This document shows positions 19,772 to 27,099 of a stretch of 64,000 bases of DNA, in pieces. The stretch is from Candidatus Nanopelagicales bacterium (lineage in GTDB: Bacteria > Actinomycetota > Actinomycetes > S36-B12). Position numbers and translations under genes: made by a program. The notes under the pieces were generated by a model that ran no database searches, was not told where the DNA came from, and saw nothing but the letters and a program-made list of their open reading frames with translations. Positions within the stretch are counted from its first letter, which is position 1, and every line of letters begins with the position of its first letter. The stretch is from the NCBI GenBank assembly GCA_030827125.1, contig JAURFD010000009.1:48759-112758 (forward strand), read 5' to 3'.

Positions 19772-20140
19772 GTGCCCGCAGCACCGGAAGTGATCGAGCT
19801 TGCTCAGGCGGCGGCGGAGGCCGCGGCGGACAAGCTCGCGACCGACATCGTGGCCATCGATGTCAGCGAGCAACTCGTGATCACGGATGTGTTCTTGCTG
19901 TGCACCGGCGCCAATGACCGACAGGTGCGAGCCATTGTCGACGCGATCGAGGAGCGCATGCTCACATTCAAGGTCAAGCCGCTTCGTCGCGAGGGCGAGA
20001 AGGAGGGCCACTGGGTCCTGCTCGACTACGGGGACATTGTGGTGCACGTCCAGATGGCAGAGGAGCGCGTCCACTACGCGTTGGAGCGCCTGTGGAAGGA
20101 CTGCCCCGACATTCCCCTCAATATCGAGACTGAGCGCTAA
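19772..20140 (+). CDS. rsfS: ribosomal silencing factor RsfS
   Basis: Binds L14 and blocks 30S-50S joining in starvation. 122 aa with the family pattern: DIVAIDVSEQLVITDVFLLCTG, then VKPLRREGEKEGHWVLLDYGDIVVHV. GTG start with AGGAAGG about 9 bases upstream. The stop TAA shares its last base with the next ATG. The nadD-(LCP)-rsfS-phosphatase order matches mycobacteria. Confidence 0.96.
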   Translation: MPAAPEVIELAQAAAEAAADKLATDIVAIDVSEQLVITDVFLLCTGANDRQVRAIVDAIEERMLTFKVKPLRREGEKEGHWVLLDYGDIVVHVQMAEERVHYALERLWKDCPDIPLNIETER

Positions 20141-20799
20141 TGCGGCGAATCGCCATCTGGCGACACGGCCGGACATCGTGGAACGCCGAGCACCGTTTCC
20201 AAGGTCAGTCCGACATCGAACTCGACGATGAGGGCCATCGTCAGGCTCGACGTGCGGCCGCCATGCTCGCAAGCATGAGCCCGAGCCGCATCGTGAGTTC
20301 AGACTTGAAGCGGACCCGGCAGACCGCTGCGCCCCTGGCTGAACTCACCGGCCTGCCCGTGGATTCCGATGAGCGCCTTCGTGAGACATACGCCGGCAAG
20401 TGGGAGGGGATGACGCGGGACGAGATCAAGGCACAGTACGGCGAGGCTTTGGAACGCTGGCCGGTCGATCCCTTCATGCAGACCGGCATGACCGGGGAAA
20501 CGCGCCTTGAGGTTGCTCTGCGCACCGCTGCCGCAATCGATGAGGCAGTGCACACCGTGCCCCCTGGCGGCCTGCTCGTTGTCGTGACCCACGGTGGTGC
20601 TGCAAGAGCGGCAATGGGGCAACTCATGGGACTGCCGCCAGAGCATTGGGCGTCACTGGGAGTCCTCACGAACTGTGCGTGGTCGGTGTTGCTCGAGAAC
20701 GGTCCACCGGGACCGCCGTGGCGCCTTCAGGAGTACAACGCCGGCTCACTTCCGGAGCCGATCCCGGTGGACGGGGTGTGGCCGGCCGACGATCGCTGA
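20140..20799 (+). CDS. gpgP: histidine phosphatase, probable glucosyl-3-phosphoglycerate phosphatase (GpgP-like)
   Basis: 219 aa phosphoglycerate-mutase-like phosphatase. The RHG motif holds catalytic H9, and the second His is H151 (VTHGG). In M. tuberculosis the gene after rsfS is gpgP (Rv2419c), which dephosphorylates glucosyl-3-phosphoglycerate for methylglucose lipopolysaccharide, followed by octT (Rv2418c). An OctT homologue is also close by here. Strings such as LRETYAGKWEGMT resemble my memory of GpgP. A generic phosphatase role cannot be excluded, and no gpgS (the preceding enzyme) is in the window. Confidence 0.7.
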   Translation: MRRIAIWRHGRTSWNAEHRFQGQSDIELDDEGHRQARRAAAMLASMSPSRIVSSDLKRTRQTAAPLAELTGLPVDSDERLRETYAGKWEGMTRDEIKAQYGEALERWPVDPFMQTGMTGETRLEVALRTAAAIDEAVHTVPPGGLLVVVTHGGAARAAMGQLMGLPPEHWASLGVLTNCAWSVLLENGPPGPPWRLQEYNAGSLPEPIPVDGVWPADDR

Positions 20800-20842
20800 G
20801 GGGGTATGCTTGCCGGGCTCGTGGGCCGATCGTTGGCTCGGC

Positions 20843-20915
20843 GGGGCTGTAGCGCAGCTGGTAGCGCACCTCCATGGCATGGAGGGGGTCAGGGGTTCGA
20901 GTCCCCTCAGCTCCA
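20843..20915 (+). tRNA. tRNA-Ala (anticodon GGC)
   Basis: 73-nt cloverleaf. The 7-bp acceptor stem is GGGGCTG/CAGCTCC and contains the G3:U70 wobble pair that marks alanine tRNAs. The anticodon arm is CCTCC-ATGGCAT-GGAGG with anticodon GGC, and the T arm has GGTTCGAGTCC. Discriminator base A; CCA is not encoded. It decodes GCC, a frequent codon in this GC-rich window. Confidence 0.96.
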
Positions 20916-20920
20916 CGTCC

Positions 20921-20943
20921 GGCGCATCCCACAAGGATGCGCC
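20921..20943 (+). terminator. hairpin after tRNA-Ala
   Basis: A perfect 9-bp stem (GGCGCATCC / GGATGCGCC) with a 5-base loop starts 5 bases after the tRNA. Flanking CGTCCGG and CCGGACG could add an outer stem. There is no T-run. It lies between the plus-strand tRNA and the minus-strand racemase gene, so it may serve both. Confidence 0.6.
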
Positions 20944-20978
20944 GTTGACATGTCCGGACGGGGCTGTGTCCGTCTGCG

Positions 20979-22025
20979 TTAGAGAGACAGCCCGATCGGC
21001 CAGGTGTCGGTGAGGCGGTACCCCATCGGATAGGGGTCCGACGGGTCGAGGACCAGCGTCGTCAGGTCGGTGATCCAGGCCTGTCCAGCGACTGAGGGCA
21101 CCACTGCCGGGATCCCACCCACGGTCGTCTCTGCTTCGATGCGGCAGTCGAATCGCGAGTCGATGATCGAGGTGTGGATGAAGCGCTCGCCTACCGCGAT
21201 TTCACCCCGGGCGTGCATAACGGCCAGTCGAGCCGATGTGCCGGTGCCGCATGGGGACCGGTCGCAGCGGCCGGGGGACACCACCACGGTGTTTTTTGCG
21301 GTGAGTACGCCGTCGACACGTTCAGGGGGAAGGGTGAATTCGCAGATCGTGATGCCGGGGAAGTCCGGATTCTCGGGATGGACGGCGTCGAGTTGCTCGG
21401 CGGCGGCGATCTTGATCCGCTCGCCGAGGTCGCAGATGTCTCGCGCCTCATCCGGAGTGATCTGCAGGTCGAATCTGCGGGCGTCGACGATCACGTAGGC
21501 CATACCGCCCCAGGCAACGTCGACGGTGACCGCGCCGACTCCCTCAACCTCGACCGTGGCGTCCAAGTGGTAGACGAAGGCCGGTTGGTTGGTGAAACGC
21601 ACGCTGGTCACCTTGCCGTCACGGACCGTGCACTCCAACGGGATGAGACCGGCAGGTGACTCGAGCACCAAGCGCGTGATCGGCTCCTGCGCCGGCAGCA
21701 TCCCGGTCTCCAGCAGCACGGTGGCCACGCAAATCGTGTTGCTGCCCGACATGACGGGGTACTCGATCGATTCCATGATCACGTAGCCGGCGTCCGCGTC
21801 AGGGTGGTTGCTCGGCAGGATGATGTTGGCGTTGCGAGCGACCTGACCGCGTGGCTCGCTGAGGATCAATTGGCGCATCCAGTCGCGGTCCTGGGCGAGG
21901 TAGTTGCGCTTGTCGAACATTGTTTCGCCGGGCACTGGGCCGAAGCCGCCGACGATGACGTTGCCCACTTCACCTTCGGCATGCACCCCGACGACCTGCA
22001 CGGACCTGGTGAAGTGCATCGTCAT
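20979..22025 (-). CDS. proline racemase-family enzyme (hydroxyproline epimerase or related), Ser/Cys type
   Basis: About 348 aa. The start chosen is ATG at 22025, which has AGGAG 4 bases upstream; a longer frame to 22052 has no RBS. The second catalytic Cys is present (C259 in SPCGTGTSA), but the first catalytic position, normally Cys in proline racemase, is Ser93 (MSGSNTIC). Ser/Cys members of this superfamily have, as I recall, been assigned to 4-hydroxyproline 2-epimerase and related hydroxyproline activities, while Cys/Thr members are trans-3-hydroxyproline dehydratases. Proline racemisation itself is unlikely. No other hydroxyproline catabolic gene is nearby; this appears to be a lone insertion after the tRNA. 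Confidence 0.85.
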   Translation of the reverse strand: MTMHFTRSVQVVGVHAEGEVGNVIVGGFGPVPGETMFDKRNYLAQDRDWMRQLILSEPRGQVARNANIILPSNHPDADAGYVIMESIEYPVMSGSNTICVATVLLETGMLPAQEPITRLVLESPAGLIPLECTVRDGKVTSVRFTNQPAFVYHLDATVEVEGVGAVTVDVAWGGMAYVIVDARRFDLQITPDEARDICDLGERIKIAAAEQLDAVHPENPDFPGITICEFTLPPERVDGVLTAKNTVVVSPGRCDRSPCGTGTSARLAVMHARGEIAVGERFIHTSIIDSRFDCRIEAETTVGGIPAVVPSVAGQAWITDLTTLVLDPSDPYPMGYRLTDTWPIGLSL

Positions 22026-22104
22026 TCCTCTCCTGGATGGCACGGCGTACAACCGCCTTGACCCTAGCCGAGCGGCTGTTCAAAGAGCGTCGGCTTGCGA
22101 GCGG

Positions 22105-22110
22105 TAGCCT
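22105..22110 (+). promoter_or_regulatory. leaderless-type -10 of octT
   Basis: TAGCCT lies 9 bases before ATG 22120, with no Shine-Dalgarno. It sits in the 94-base divergent gap between the racemase gene and octT. Confidence 0.45.
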
Positions 22111-22119
22111 GACGGCGCC

Positions 22120-22836
22120 ATGACGGACCGTCACCTGCTCGTCCTCGGAGACTCGCTCGCCTTCCACGGTCCCGAGCGCGCCGAGCGGCCTTCTGATCCC
22201 CGGCTCTACCCACAGGTGGCTGGTCGCCTCCTCGGCGTCGATGTCGACCTGGTTGCTCGCCAAGGGTGGACCGCTCGAGATGCCTGGTGGGCTCTCACGA
22301 AGGATCCGGTCGTGTGGGGGGAGTACCTGCCGCGCGCGGACTACATGCTCATCGGGGTTGGGGGCATGGATCAACTGCCGACGCCCGTGCCGACCTGGCT
22401 GCGCGATTCGATCCCCTATGTGCGCCAGGGACGTATCCGTCGGGCGCTCCGGGGCGCGTGGAGTTCGGCCGTACCACCGGTGGTACGGCGTACCGGAGGA
22501 CCGCTGCGCACCCTCCCGCAAGCTGCGACGGACCGATATCTCACGCGCATCGTTCAGGGCGTTCGGTCGATGCGACCCGATCTGCCGATCGCGCTGCTGG
22601 GACCGTCGCCGTGGTCTGGTCCGTACTACCCCTCGACGCGAAGCCATGCTCCCGCTGTCGCGGCCGCCTGCCGCTGGGCTGACGCGCATGGGGTTTCGTA
22701 CGTCGATATCGAGCCCCTAGTCGCTCCGCGGCTCGCCAATTGCAACCCCGATGGGATGCACTGGTCCTGGGAAGTCCACGCCCTGGTGGGGGAGGCGGTC
22801 ACCTCGGCGTTCGAACCGCCGAGGGGAAAGTCGTGA
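22120..22836 (+). CDS. octT: SGNH hydrolase, probable diglucosylglycerate octanoyltransferase
   Basis: 238 aa SGNH/GDSL-fold protein: LVLGDSLAF with nucleophile Ser12 and DGMHW with Asp211/His214 completing the triad. The N-terminal MTDRHLLVLGDSLAF closely resembles mycobacterial OctT (Rv2418c) as I recall it, and the neighbours rsfS and a GpgP-like phosphatase match that locus. OctT adds octanoate to diglucosylglycerate, an early primer of methylglucose lipopolysaccharides. A different acyl acceptor in this organism is possible. Confidence 0.78.
   Translation: MTDRHLLVLGDSLAFHGPERAERPSDPRLYPQVAGRLLGVDVDLVARQGWTARDAWWALTKDPVVWGEYLPRADYMLIGVGGMDQLPTPVPTWLRDSIPYVRQGRIRRALRGAWSSAVPPVVRRTGGPLRTLPQAATDRYLTRIVQGVRSMRPDLPIALLGPSPWSGPYYPSTRSHAPAVAAACRWADAHGVSYVDIEPLVAPRLANCNPDGMHWSWEVHALVGEAVTSAFEPPRGKS
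22468..22489. repeat. 22-bp perfect palindrome inside octT
   Basis: GCCGTACCACC followed directly by its exact reverse complement GGTGGTACGGC, with no spacer. It encodes AVPPVVR in the octT frame. A spacerless perfect palindrome of this length is unusual by chance and has the form of a dimeric repressor site. Confidence 0.85.
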
Positions 22837-23471
22837 TCTGGCTCGCTTGGCTCGCTGCCGCCGGTGTCATCGCGATCCTCGACTGGTGGGCCGTAGGCAC
22901 CGATCGGCGCAACATCGAGCGCTGGGCGAAGCCCGGCGTCATGGTCTTCCTCATCGTCGCGGCCGTGCTCATCCCTGCGGAGTCGGACTGGATTCGTTGG
23001 TGGATCGTCATCGGGTTGACCTTCGGGATCGCGGGTGACGTACTCCTTTTCCAGGACCGTTTCATCCCGGGCGCTGCAGCGTTCCTCGTCGGTCACCTGG
23101 CCTACATCCTCGCTCTGGTACCGATCGAGCATCCGCTCCCCGCGGTGGTCTTCGGCCTCGTGATCGTAGGTGCCTTCGCCATCAGCCTGGGCCGATGCAT
23201 CGTGCGCGGTGCCTGGCGTCAGTCGCCGGTGCTCGGTGGGATCGTCGTCGCCTACATGATCACCATCGGCGCCGTCGTCGTCCTCGCCGTCGGCTCGTGG
23301 TCGACGGTGGTGGGCATCGCCGCACTGCTCTTCATGGCGTCCGACACCCTGCTCGCCTGGGGCCGCTTTGTCGGATCGGCACCGGGCGGGCGCGTAGCCG
23401 TGATGGTGACCTACCAAATCGCCCAGGCTGGATTCGTGCTGGCGATCCCCACGCTGATGCCCGTCGCCTAA
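22833..23471 (+). CDS. YhhN-family (lysoplasmalogenase-like) membrane protein
   Basis: 212 aa from GTG 22833, overlapping the octT stop (GTGA). About eight hydrophobic segments. The YhhN/TMEM86 signatures are visible: GDVLLF in the middle and SDTLLAW in the C-terminal third, followed by TYQIAQ. Animal TMEM86 hydrolyses the vinyl-ether bond of lysoplasmalogen; the bacterial substrate is usually unknown. Translational coupling to octT hints at shared lipid chemistry, by inference only. Confidence 0.85.
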   Translation: MIWLAWLAAAGVIAILDWWAVGTDRRNIERWAKPGVMVFLIVAAVLIPAESDWIRWWIVIGLTFGIAGDVLLFQDRFIPGAAAFLVGHLAYILALVPIEHPLPAVVFGLVIVGAFAISLGRCIVRGAWRQSPVLGGIVVAYMITIGAVVVLAVGSWSTVVGIAALLFMASDTLLAWGRFVGSAPGGRVAVMVTYQIAQAGFVLAIPTLMPVA

Positions 23472-23474
23472 CCT
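23469..23474 (+). promoter_or_regulatory. leaderless-type -10 overlapping the YhhN stop codon
   Basis: TAACCT overlaps the TAA stop of the YhhN gene and ends 6 bases before the next ATG (23481). No Shine-Dalgarno is present. Confidence 0.5.
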
Positions 23475-23480
23475 TCGGTT

Positions 23481-23933
23481 ATGACCGCGGCCCCCCACTC
23501 CAAGCCATCCTTTGTTGACCGCACACCCCGCTGGCGGGCTCGGTGGGCACTTGCGGCATTCGTCGTCACAGCCGTCATCACCCGCGGTATCACTTTGACA
23601 CTGCACCTGCGCGGGGCCGGCAAGGACGGCGGCTTGGTCGTCGCCGGATTGCACATCCATCACATGGTCTTCGGCCTCATCATCCTGGCCGTCCTGACCT
23701 TCGCCTTCGTTCTTTTCATCGGCGAGACGACTCGGTGGGGGAACATGGCGTGGCCGCCCATCCTGTTCGGTATCGGCTGGGCCCTCGTCCTAGACGAGTC
23801 AGCCCTCATCGTCGCGCTGTCGGATGTGTACTGGCAGCCGTTGGGTGACCTGAGCTACTGGGTCATGGGCACGTTCGCCCTCGCCCTCCTCATCGCTTCC
23901 ATCTGGGCCCCCGACAAGTCCGACGGTTACTAG
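23481..23933 (+). CDS. integral membrane protein with an HIHH motif, unknown function
   Basis: 150 aa, four hydrophobic segments. The polar motif LHIHHMVFG sits at the start of the second helix and DESALI in the third; His and Asp/Glu inside membrane helices suggest a metal or haem site. I do not recognise a named family. It follows YhhN by 9 bases and has its own leaderless -10. Its stop precedes a 49-base inverted repeat. Confidence 0.75.
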   Translation: MTAAPHSKPSFVDRTPRWRARWALAAFVVTAVITRGITLTLHLRGAGKDGGLVVAGLHIHHMVFGLIILAVLTFAFVLFIGETTRWGNMAWPPILFGIGWALVLDESALIVALSDVYWQPLGDLSYWVMGTFALALLIASIWAPDKSDGY

Positions 23934-23959
23934 GTGAAGGACCTCCCACCCCCGCCGAG

Positions 23960-24008
23960 TGTCGAGGTACGGGGTGAATTCGGTGAACATTGACCCCGTA
24001 CCTCGACA
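23960..24008. repeat. 15-bp inverted repeat between the HIHH protein gene and leuS
   Basis: Arms TGTCGAGGTACGGGG (23960-23974) and CCCCGTACCTCGACA (23994-24008) pair perfectly across a 19-base loop; weaker pairing continues outside. There is no T-run. It may be a terminator for the upstream gene or a dispersed intergenic repeat. No second copy was noticed in this window. Confidence 0.75.
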
Positions 24009-24031
24009 GTCGGTGGAGGGGCTGCGGCAGA

Positions 24032-24037
24032 TAGGCT
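24032..24037 (+). promoter_or_regulatory. leaderless-type -10 of leuS
   Basis: TAGGCT ends 9 bases before the leuS ATG (24047), without a Shine-Dalgarno. No T-box or leader is visible, so there is no sign of tRNA-dependent control. Confidence 0.45.
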
Positions 24038-24046
24038 CGTCCCCTT

Positions 24047-26515
24047 ATGGATGAGGCGACCGAGACGTACGACGTCGAGACGATCCAGGCCCGCTGGCTG
24101 CCGGTCTGGGACGACCTGCAGCCCTTCCGGTCGGGGGCCGAAGGCGATCCGCGCCCGACCAAGTACGTCCTCGACATGTTCCCCTACCCCTCCGGCGACC
24201 TCCACATGGGCCACGCGGAGGCCTATGCCCTTGGTGATGTCATCGCCCGCTACTGGGTCCAGCGCGGCTTCAACGTCATGCACCCCATCGGTTGGGACGC
24301 CTTCGGCCTCCCGGCGGAGAACGCCGCCATCCGCCGTGGCGAGGACCCGGGTCTGTGGACCTACGAAAACATCGCCCAGCAGAAGGCGTCCATGCGGCGT
24401 TACGCCTGCTCCTTCGACTGGGATCGCGTCCTCAACACCTGCGACCCGGAGTACTACCACTGGAACCAGTGGCTCTTCCTGCAGATGTACGACCGTGGCC
24501 TCGCCTACCGCAAGGCCTCCAATGTCAATTGGTGCCCCAACTGCCAAACCGTTCTTGCCAATGAGCAGGTGGTTGCAGGGTTGTGCGAGAGATGCGATTC
24601 AACAGTTACAAAAAAGAAGTTGAACCAGTGGTACTTCAAGATCACCGATTATGCCGATCGATTGCTCGACGACATGGCGCAACTCGAGGGCAAGTGGCCG
24701 GAGAAAGTGCTGCTCATGCAGCGCAACTGGATCGGTCGGTCCCAGGGAGCTGAGGTCGACTTCGTCATCGAGGGCCGCGACGAGCCCGTCACCGTCTTCA
24801 CCACGCGCCCTGACACGTTGTACGGCGCCACCTTCTTTGTCGTCGCCGCCGACTCCGACCTCGCCGCTGAACTCGCTGCGGGCACGGATGCTGAGGAAGA
24901 GTTCGCGGCGTACCTCGAGAAGGTCAAGCAGACCTCCGAGATGGATCGCCTCAACAACGACCGCGACAAGACCGGCGTCTTCCTGCAGCGCTACGCGATC
25001 AATCCGGTCAACGGCGAGCGCATCCCTGTCTGGGCATCCGACTACGTCCTCGCCGACTACGGCACCGGCGCCATCATGGCGGTGCCCGCCCACGACCAGC
25101 GCGACCTCGACTTCGCGCGCACCTTCAACCTGCCGGTGCGTGTCGTCGTCGATGCGGGGGAGGACCCCGCCGAGACTGGTGTGGCCACCGCCGACGATGG
25201 TCCGCACGTCAACTCCGGTCCGCTCGACGGACTCGACAAGGCCGAGGCGATCGCGGCGATCATCGACATCCTGGGGGAGCGCGGCACCGGCCACGCGTCG
25301 ATCAACTACCGCCTGCGCGACTGGCTGATCTCGCGCCAGCGCTACTGGGGTACGCCGATCCCGATCATTCACTGCCCCGACTGCGGTGAGGTGCCGGTCC
25401 CGATCGATCAGTTGCCGGTGACATTGCCGCCGGCGCAGGGCCTGGATCTCAAGCCCAAGGGCACGTCGCCGCTCGGTGCTGCCACCGAATGGGCCACCGT
25501 GGCCTGCCCGCGTTGTGGTCGCGATGACGCCCAGCGCGATCCCGACACGATGGACACCTTCGTCGACTCCTCCTGGTACTACCTGCGCTATCTCGATCCC
25601 CACAAGACCGACGGTCCCTTCGCCGTCGACGAGGCCAAGAAGTGGATGCCGGTCGACCAGTACGTCGGCGGCGTGACGCACGCGATCCTGCACCTGCTTT
25701 ACAGCCGGTTCTTCACCAAGGTGCTGTTTGACATGGGCATGGTCGACTTCACCGAACCCTTCACCCGTCTGCTCAATCAGGGCATGGTCGTCATGGACGG
25801 TTCGGCCATGAGCAAGTCGCGCGGCAACCTGGTGCGGCTGTCCGACGAATTGGCCGTGCACGGTGTGGATGCCATTCGTTTGACGATGGTCTTTGCCGGG
25901 CCACCCGAGGACGACATCGACTGGTCGGACGTGTCCCCGTCGGGGTCGAAGAAGTTCCTCGCCCGCGCGTGGCGACTCGCCCAAGACGTGAGTCGTGACC
26001 CGGGTGTCGACTTCACCACCGGCGACCTCGAACTCCGCAAGGTCACCCATCGCACGTTGCACGACGCCGAGCAGGCGATCGAGTCGTTCCGATTCAACGT
26101 GGCCGTTGCCAAGGCGATGGAGTTGGTCAATGCGACGCGCAAGGCGATCGACTCCGGGTGCGGACCGGCTGATCCTGCCGTGCGCGAGGCGACCGAGGCC
26201 GTTGCGATCCTGCTCAGCCTCACCGCGCCGTACACCGCCGAGGACATGTGGCGTCTGCTCGGTCATGCGCCGTCCGTCGCCCGCGCCGGTTGGCCCACGG
26301 TCGATCCGGCCCTGCTGGTGCAGGAGTCGGTTACTTGCGTCGTGCAGGTCGCGGGCAAGGTGCGCGACCGCCTTGAAGTGTCGCCGGACATCTCCGAGGA
26401 GGCGCTGCGTGGGTTGGCGTTGTCCTCCGATGCCGTCACGAAGGCACTCGAGGGCAAGGGCATCAAGACGGTGATCGTCCGCGCGCCCAAACTTGTCAAC
26501 ATCGTCCCGGAGTAG
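24047..26515 (+). CDS. leuS: leucyl-tRNA synthetase
   Basis: Class I synthetase, 822 aa, bacterial type. HIGH motif as HMGH (from H53), KMSKS as MSKSR (588-592), a zinc-like segment with Cys pairs CPNC and CERC, a CP1 editing domain with [17 protein letters not shown] and a C-terminal anticodon domain ending [14 protein letters not shown] short AT-rich stretch with codons rare in this window (AGA, TCA, ACA, AAA) occurs at about 24584-24625, within the second Cys-pair segment. The neighbour octT block and GNAT gene are unrelated in function. Confidence 0.97.
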   Translation: MDEATETYDVETIQARWLPVWDDLQPFRSGAEGDPRPTKYVLDMFPYPSGDLHMGHAEAYALGDVIARYWVQRGFNVMHPIGWDAFGLPAENAAIRRGEDPGLWTYENIAQQKASMRRYACSFDWDRVLNTCDPEYYHWNQWLFLQMYDRGLAYRKASNVNWCPNCQTVLANEQVVAGLCERCDSTVTKKKLNQWYFKITDYADRLLDDMAQLEGKWPEKVLLMQRNWIGRSQGAEVDFVIEGRDEPVTVFTTRPDTLYGATFFVVAADSDLAAELAAGTDAEEEFAAYLEKVKQTSEMDRLNNDRDKTGVFLQRYAINPVNGERIPVWASDYVLADYGTGAIMAVPAHDQRDLDFARTFNLPVRVVVDAGEDPAETGVATADDGPHVNSGPLDGLDKAEAIAAIIDILGERGTGHASINYRLRDWLISRQRYWGTPIPIIHCPDCGEVPVPIDQLPVTLPPAQGLDLKPKGTSPLGAATEWATVACPRCGRDDAQRDPDTMDTFVDSSWYYLRYLDPHKTDGPFAVDEAKKWMPVDQYVGGVTHAILHLLYSRFFTKVLFDMGMVDFTEPFTRLLNQGMVVMDGSAMSKSRGNLVRLSDELAVHGVDAIRLTMVFAGPPEDDIDWSDVSPSGSKKFLARAWRLAQDVSRDPGVDFTTGDLELRKVTHRTLHDAEQAIESFRFNVAVAKAMELVNATRKAIDSGCGPADPAVREATEAVAILLSLTAPYTAEDMWRLLGHAPSVARAGWPTVDPALLVQESVTCVVQVAGKVRDRLEVSPDISEEALRGLALSSDAVTKALEGKGIKTVIVRAPKLVNIVPE

Positions 26516-26517
26516 TC

Positions 26518-27099
26518 GTGGCCCGTCAGGGGCCCACGCCCACCCTGCAGGCAGGTCCCGTCACGCTGCGCGGGCTTCACCTGGACGATGTCGAGGACAT
26601 GACCCTCGCCTGTCAGGACCCCGAGACGGCGCGGTGGACGACGGTGCCCTCACCCTATGAGCGCGAGCATGCGCTGGCCTTTGTCGAACGTCGTACCGGC
26701 ACACCCGTCGACACCGAACGCGAACGCTGGGGGATCGAGGTCGGCGGTCGCTGGTGCGGCAATATCTCGTTGCGACCCGATGATGCGGGTCTCGCTGAGA
26801 TCGGCTACCTGGTGGCCCCATGGGCGCGGCGGCAAGGAGTGGGCAGCTTGGCGGTCTGGCTGGTGTGCGACTGGGGCTTCCGCGAGGGCGGACTCGAGGT
26901 CATCACCTGGCACGCGGTGGTGGGCAATGGCGCCTCCAAGCGGCTGGTCGAACGCGTCGGATTCCATGTCTACGCCGACATCGCGCGTCGGCGCATGCTC
27001 CATCACGGTGAACGGGTCGATGTCTGGATGGGTGACCTGTTGCCCGATGATCTCGTCTCGCTCGACTCAATGCTGTCCGGCCCTGAAGCGCCCGCGTGA
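26518..27099 (+). CDS. GNAT-family N-acetyltransferase (RimJ/RimL-like)
   Basis: 193 aa. GNAT fold: LRGLHLDDVEDM near the start, core strand AEIGYLVAPWARRQGVGSLA with the acetyl-CoA-binding RRQGVG loop, then HAVVGNGASKRLVERVGF, typical of the RimJ/RimL side of the family. GTG 26518 is 2 bases after the leuS stop; no clear RBS. It overlaps the next gene by 4 bases (GTGA). The substrate may be a protein N-terminus or a small molecule. Confidence 0.87.
   Translation: MARQGPTPTLQAGPVTLRGLHLDDVEDMTLACQDPETARWTTVPSPYEREHALAFVERRTGTPVDTERERWGIEVGGRWCGNISLRPDDAGLAEIGYLVAPWARRQGVGSLAVWLVCDWGFREGGLEVITWHAVVGNGASKRLVERVGFHVYADIARRRMLHHGERVDVWMGDLLPDDLVSLDSMLSGPEAPA

Noticed and set aside
20843-20943. 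Integrative element attachment site at tRNA-Ala
   Set aside because: No integrase and no second copy of the tRNA 3' end were found in the window.
24599-26266. 555-codon open frame antisense to leuS
   Set aside because: Frames opposite GC-rich genes stay open because of codon bias; the product has no recognisable domain and leuS is certain.
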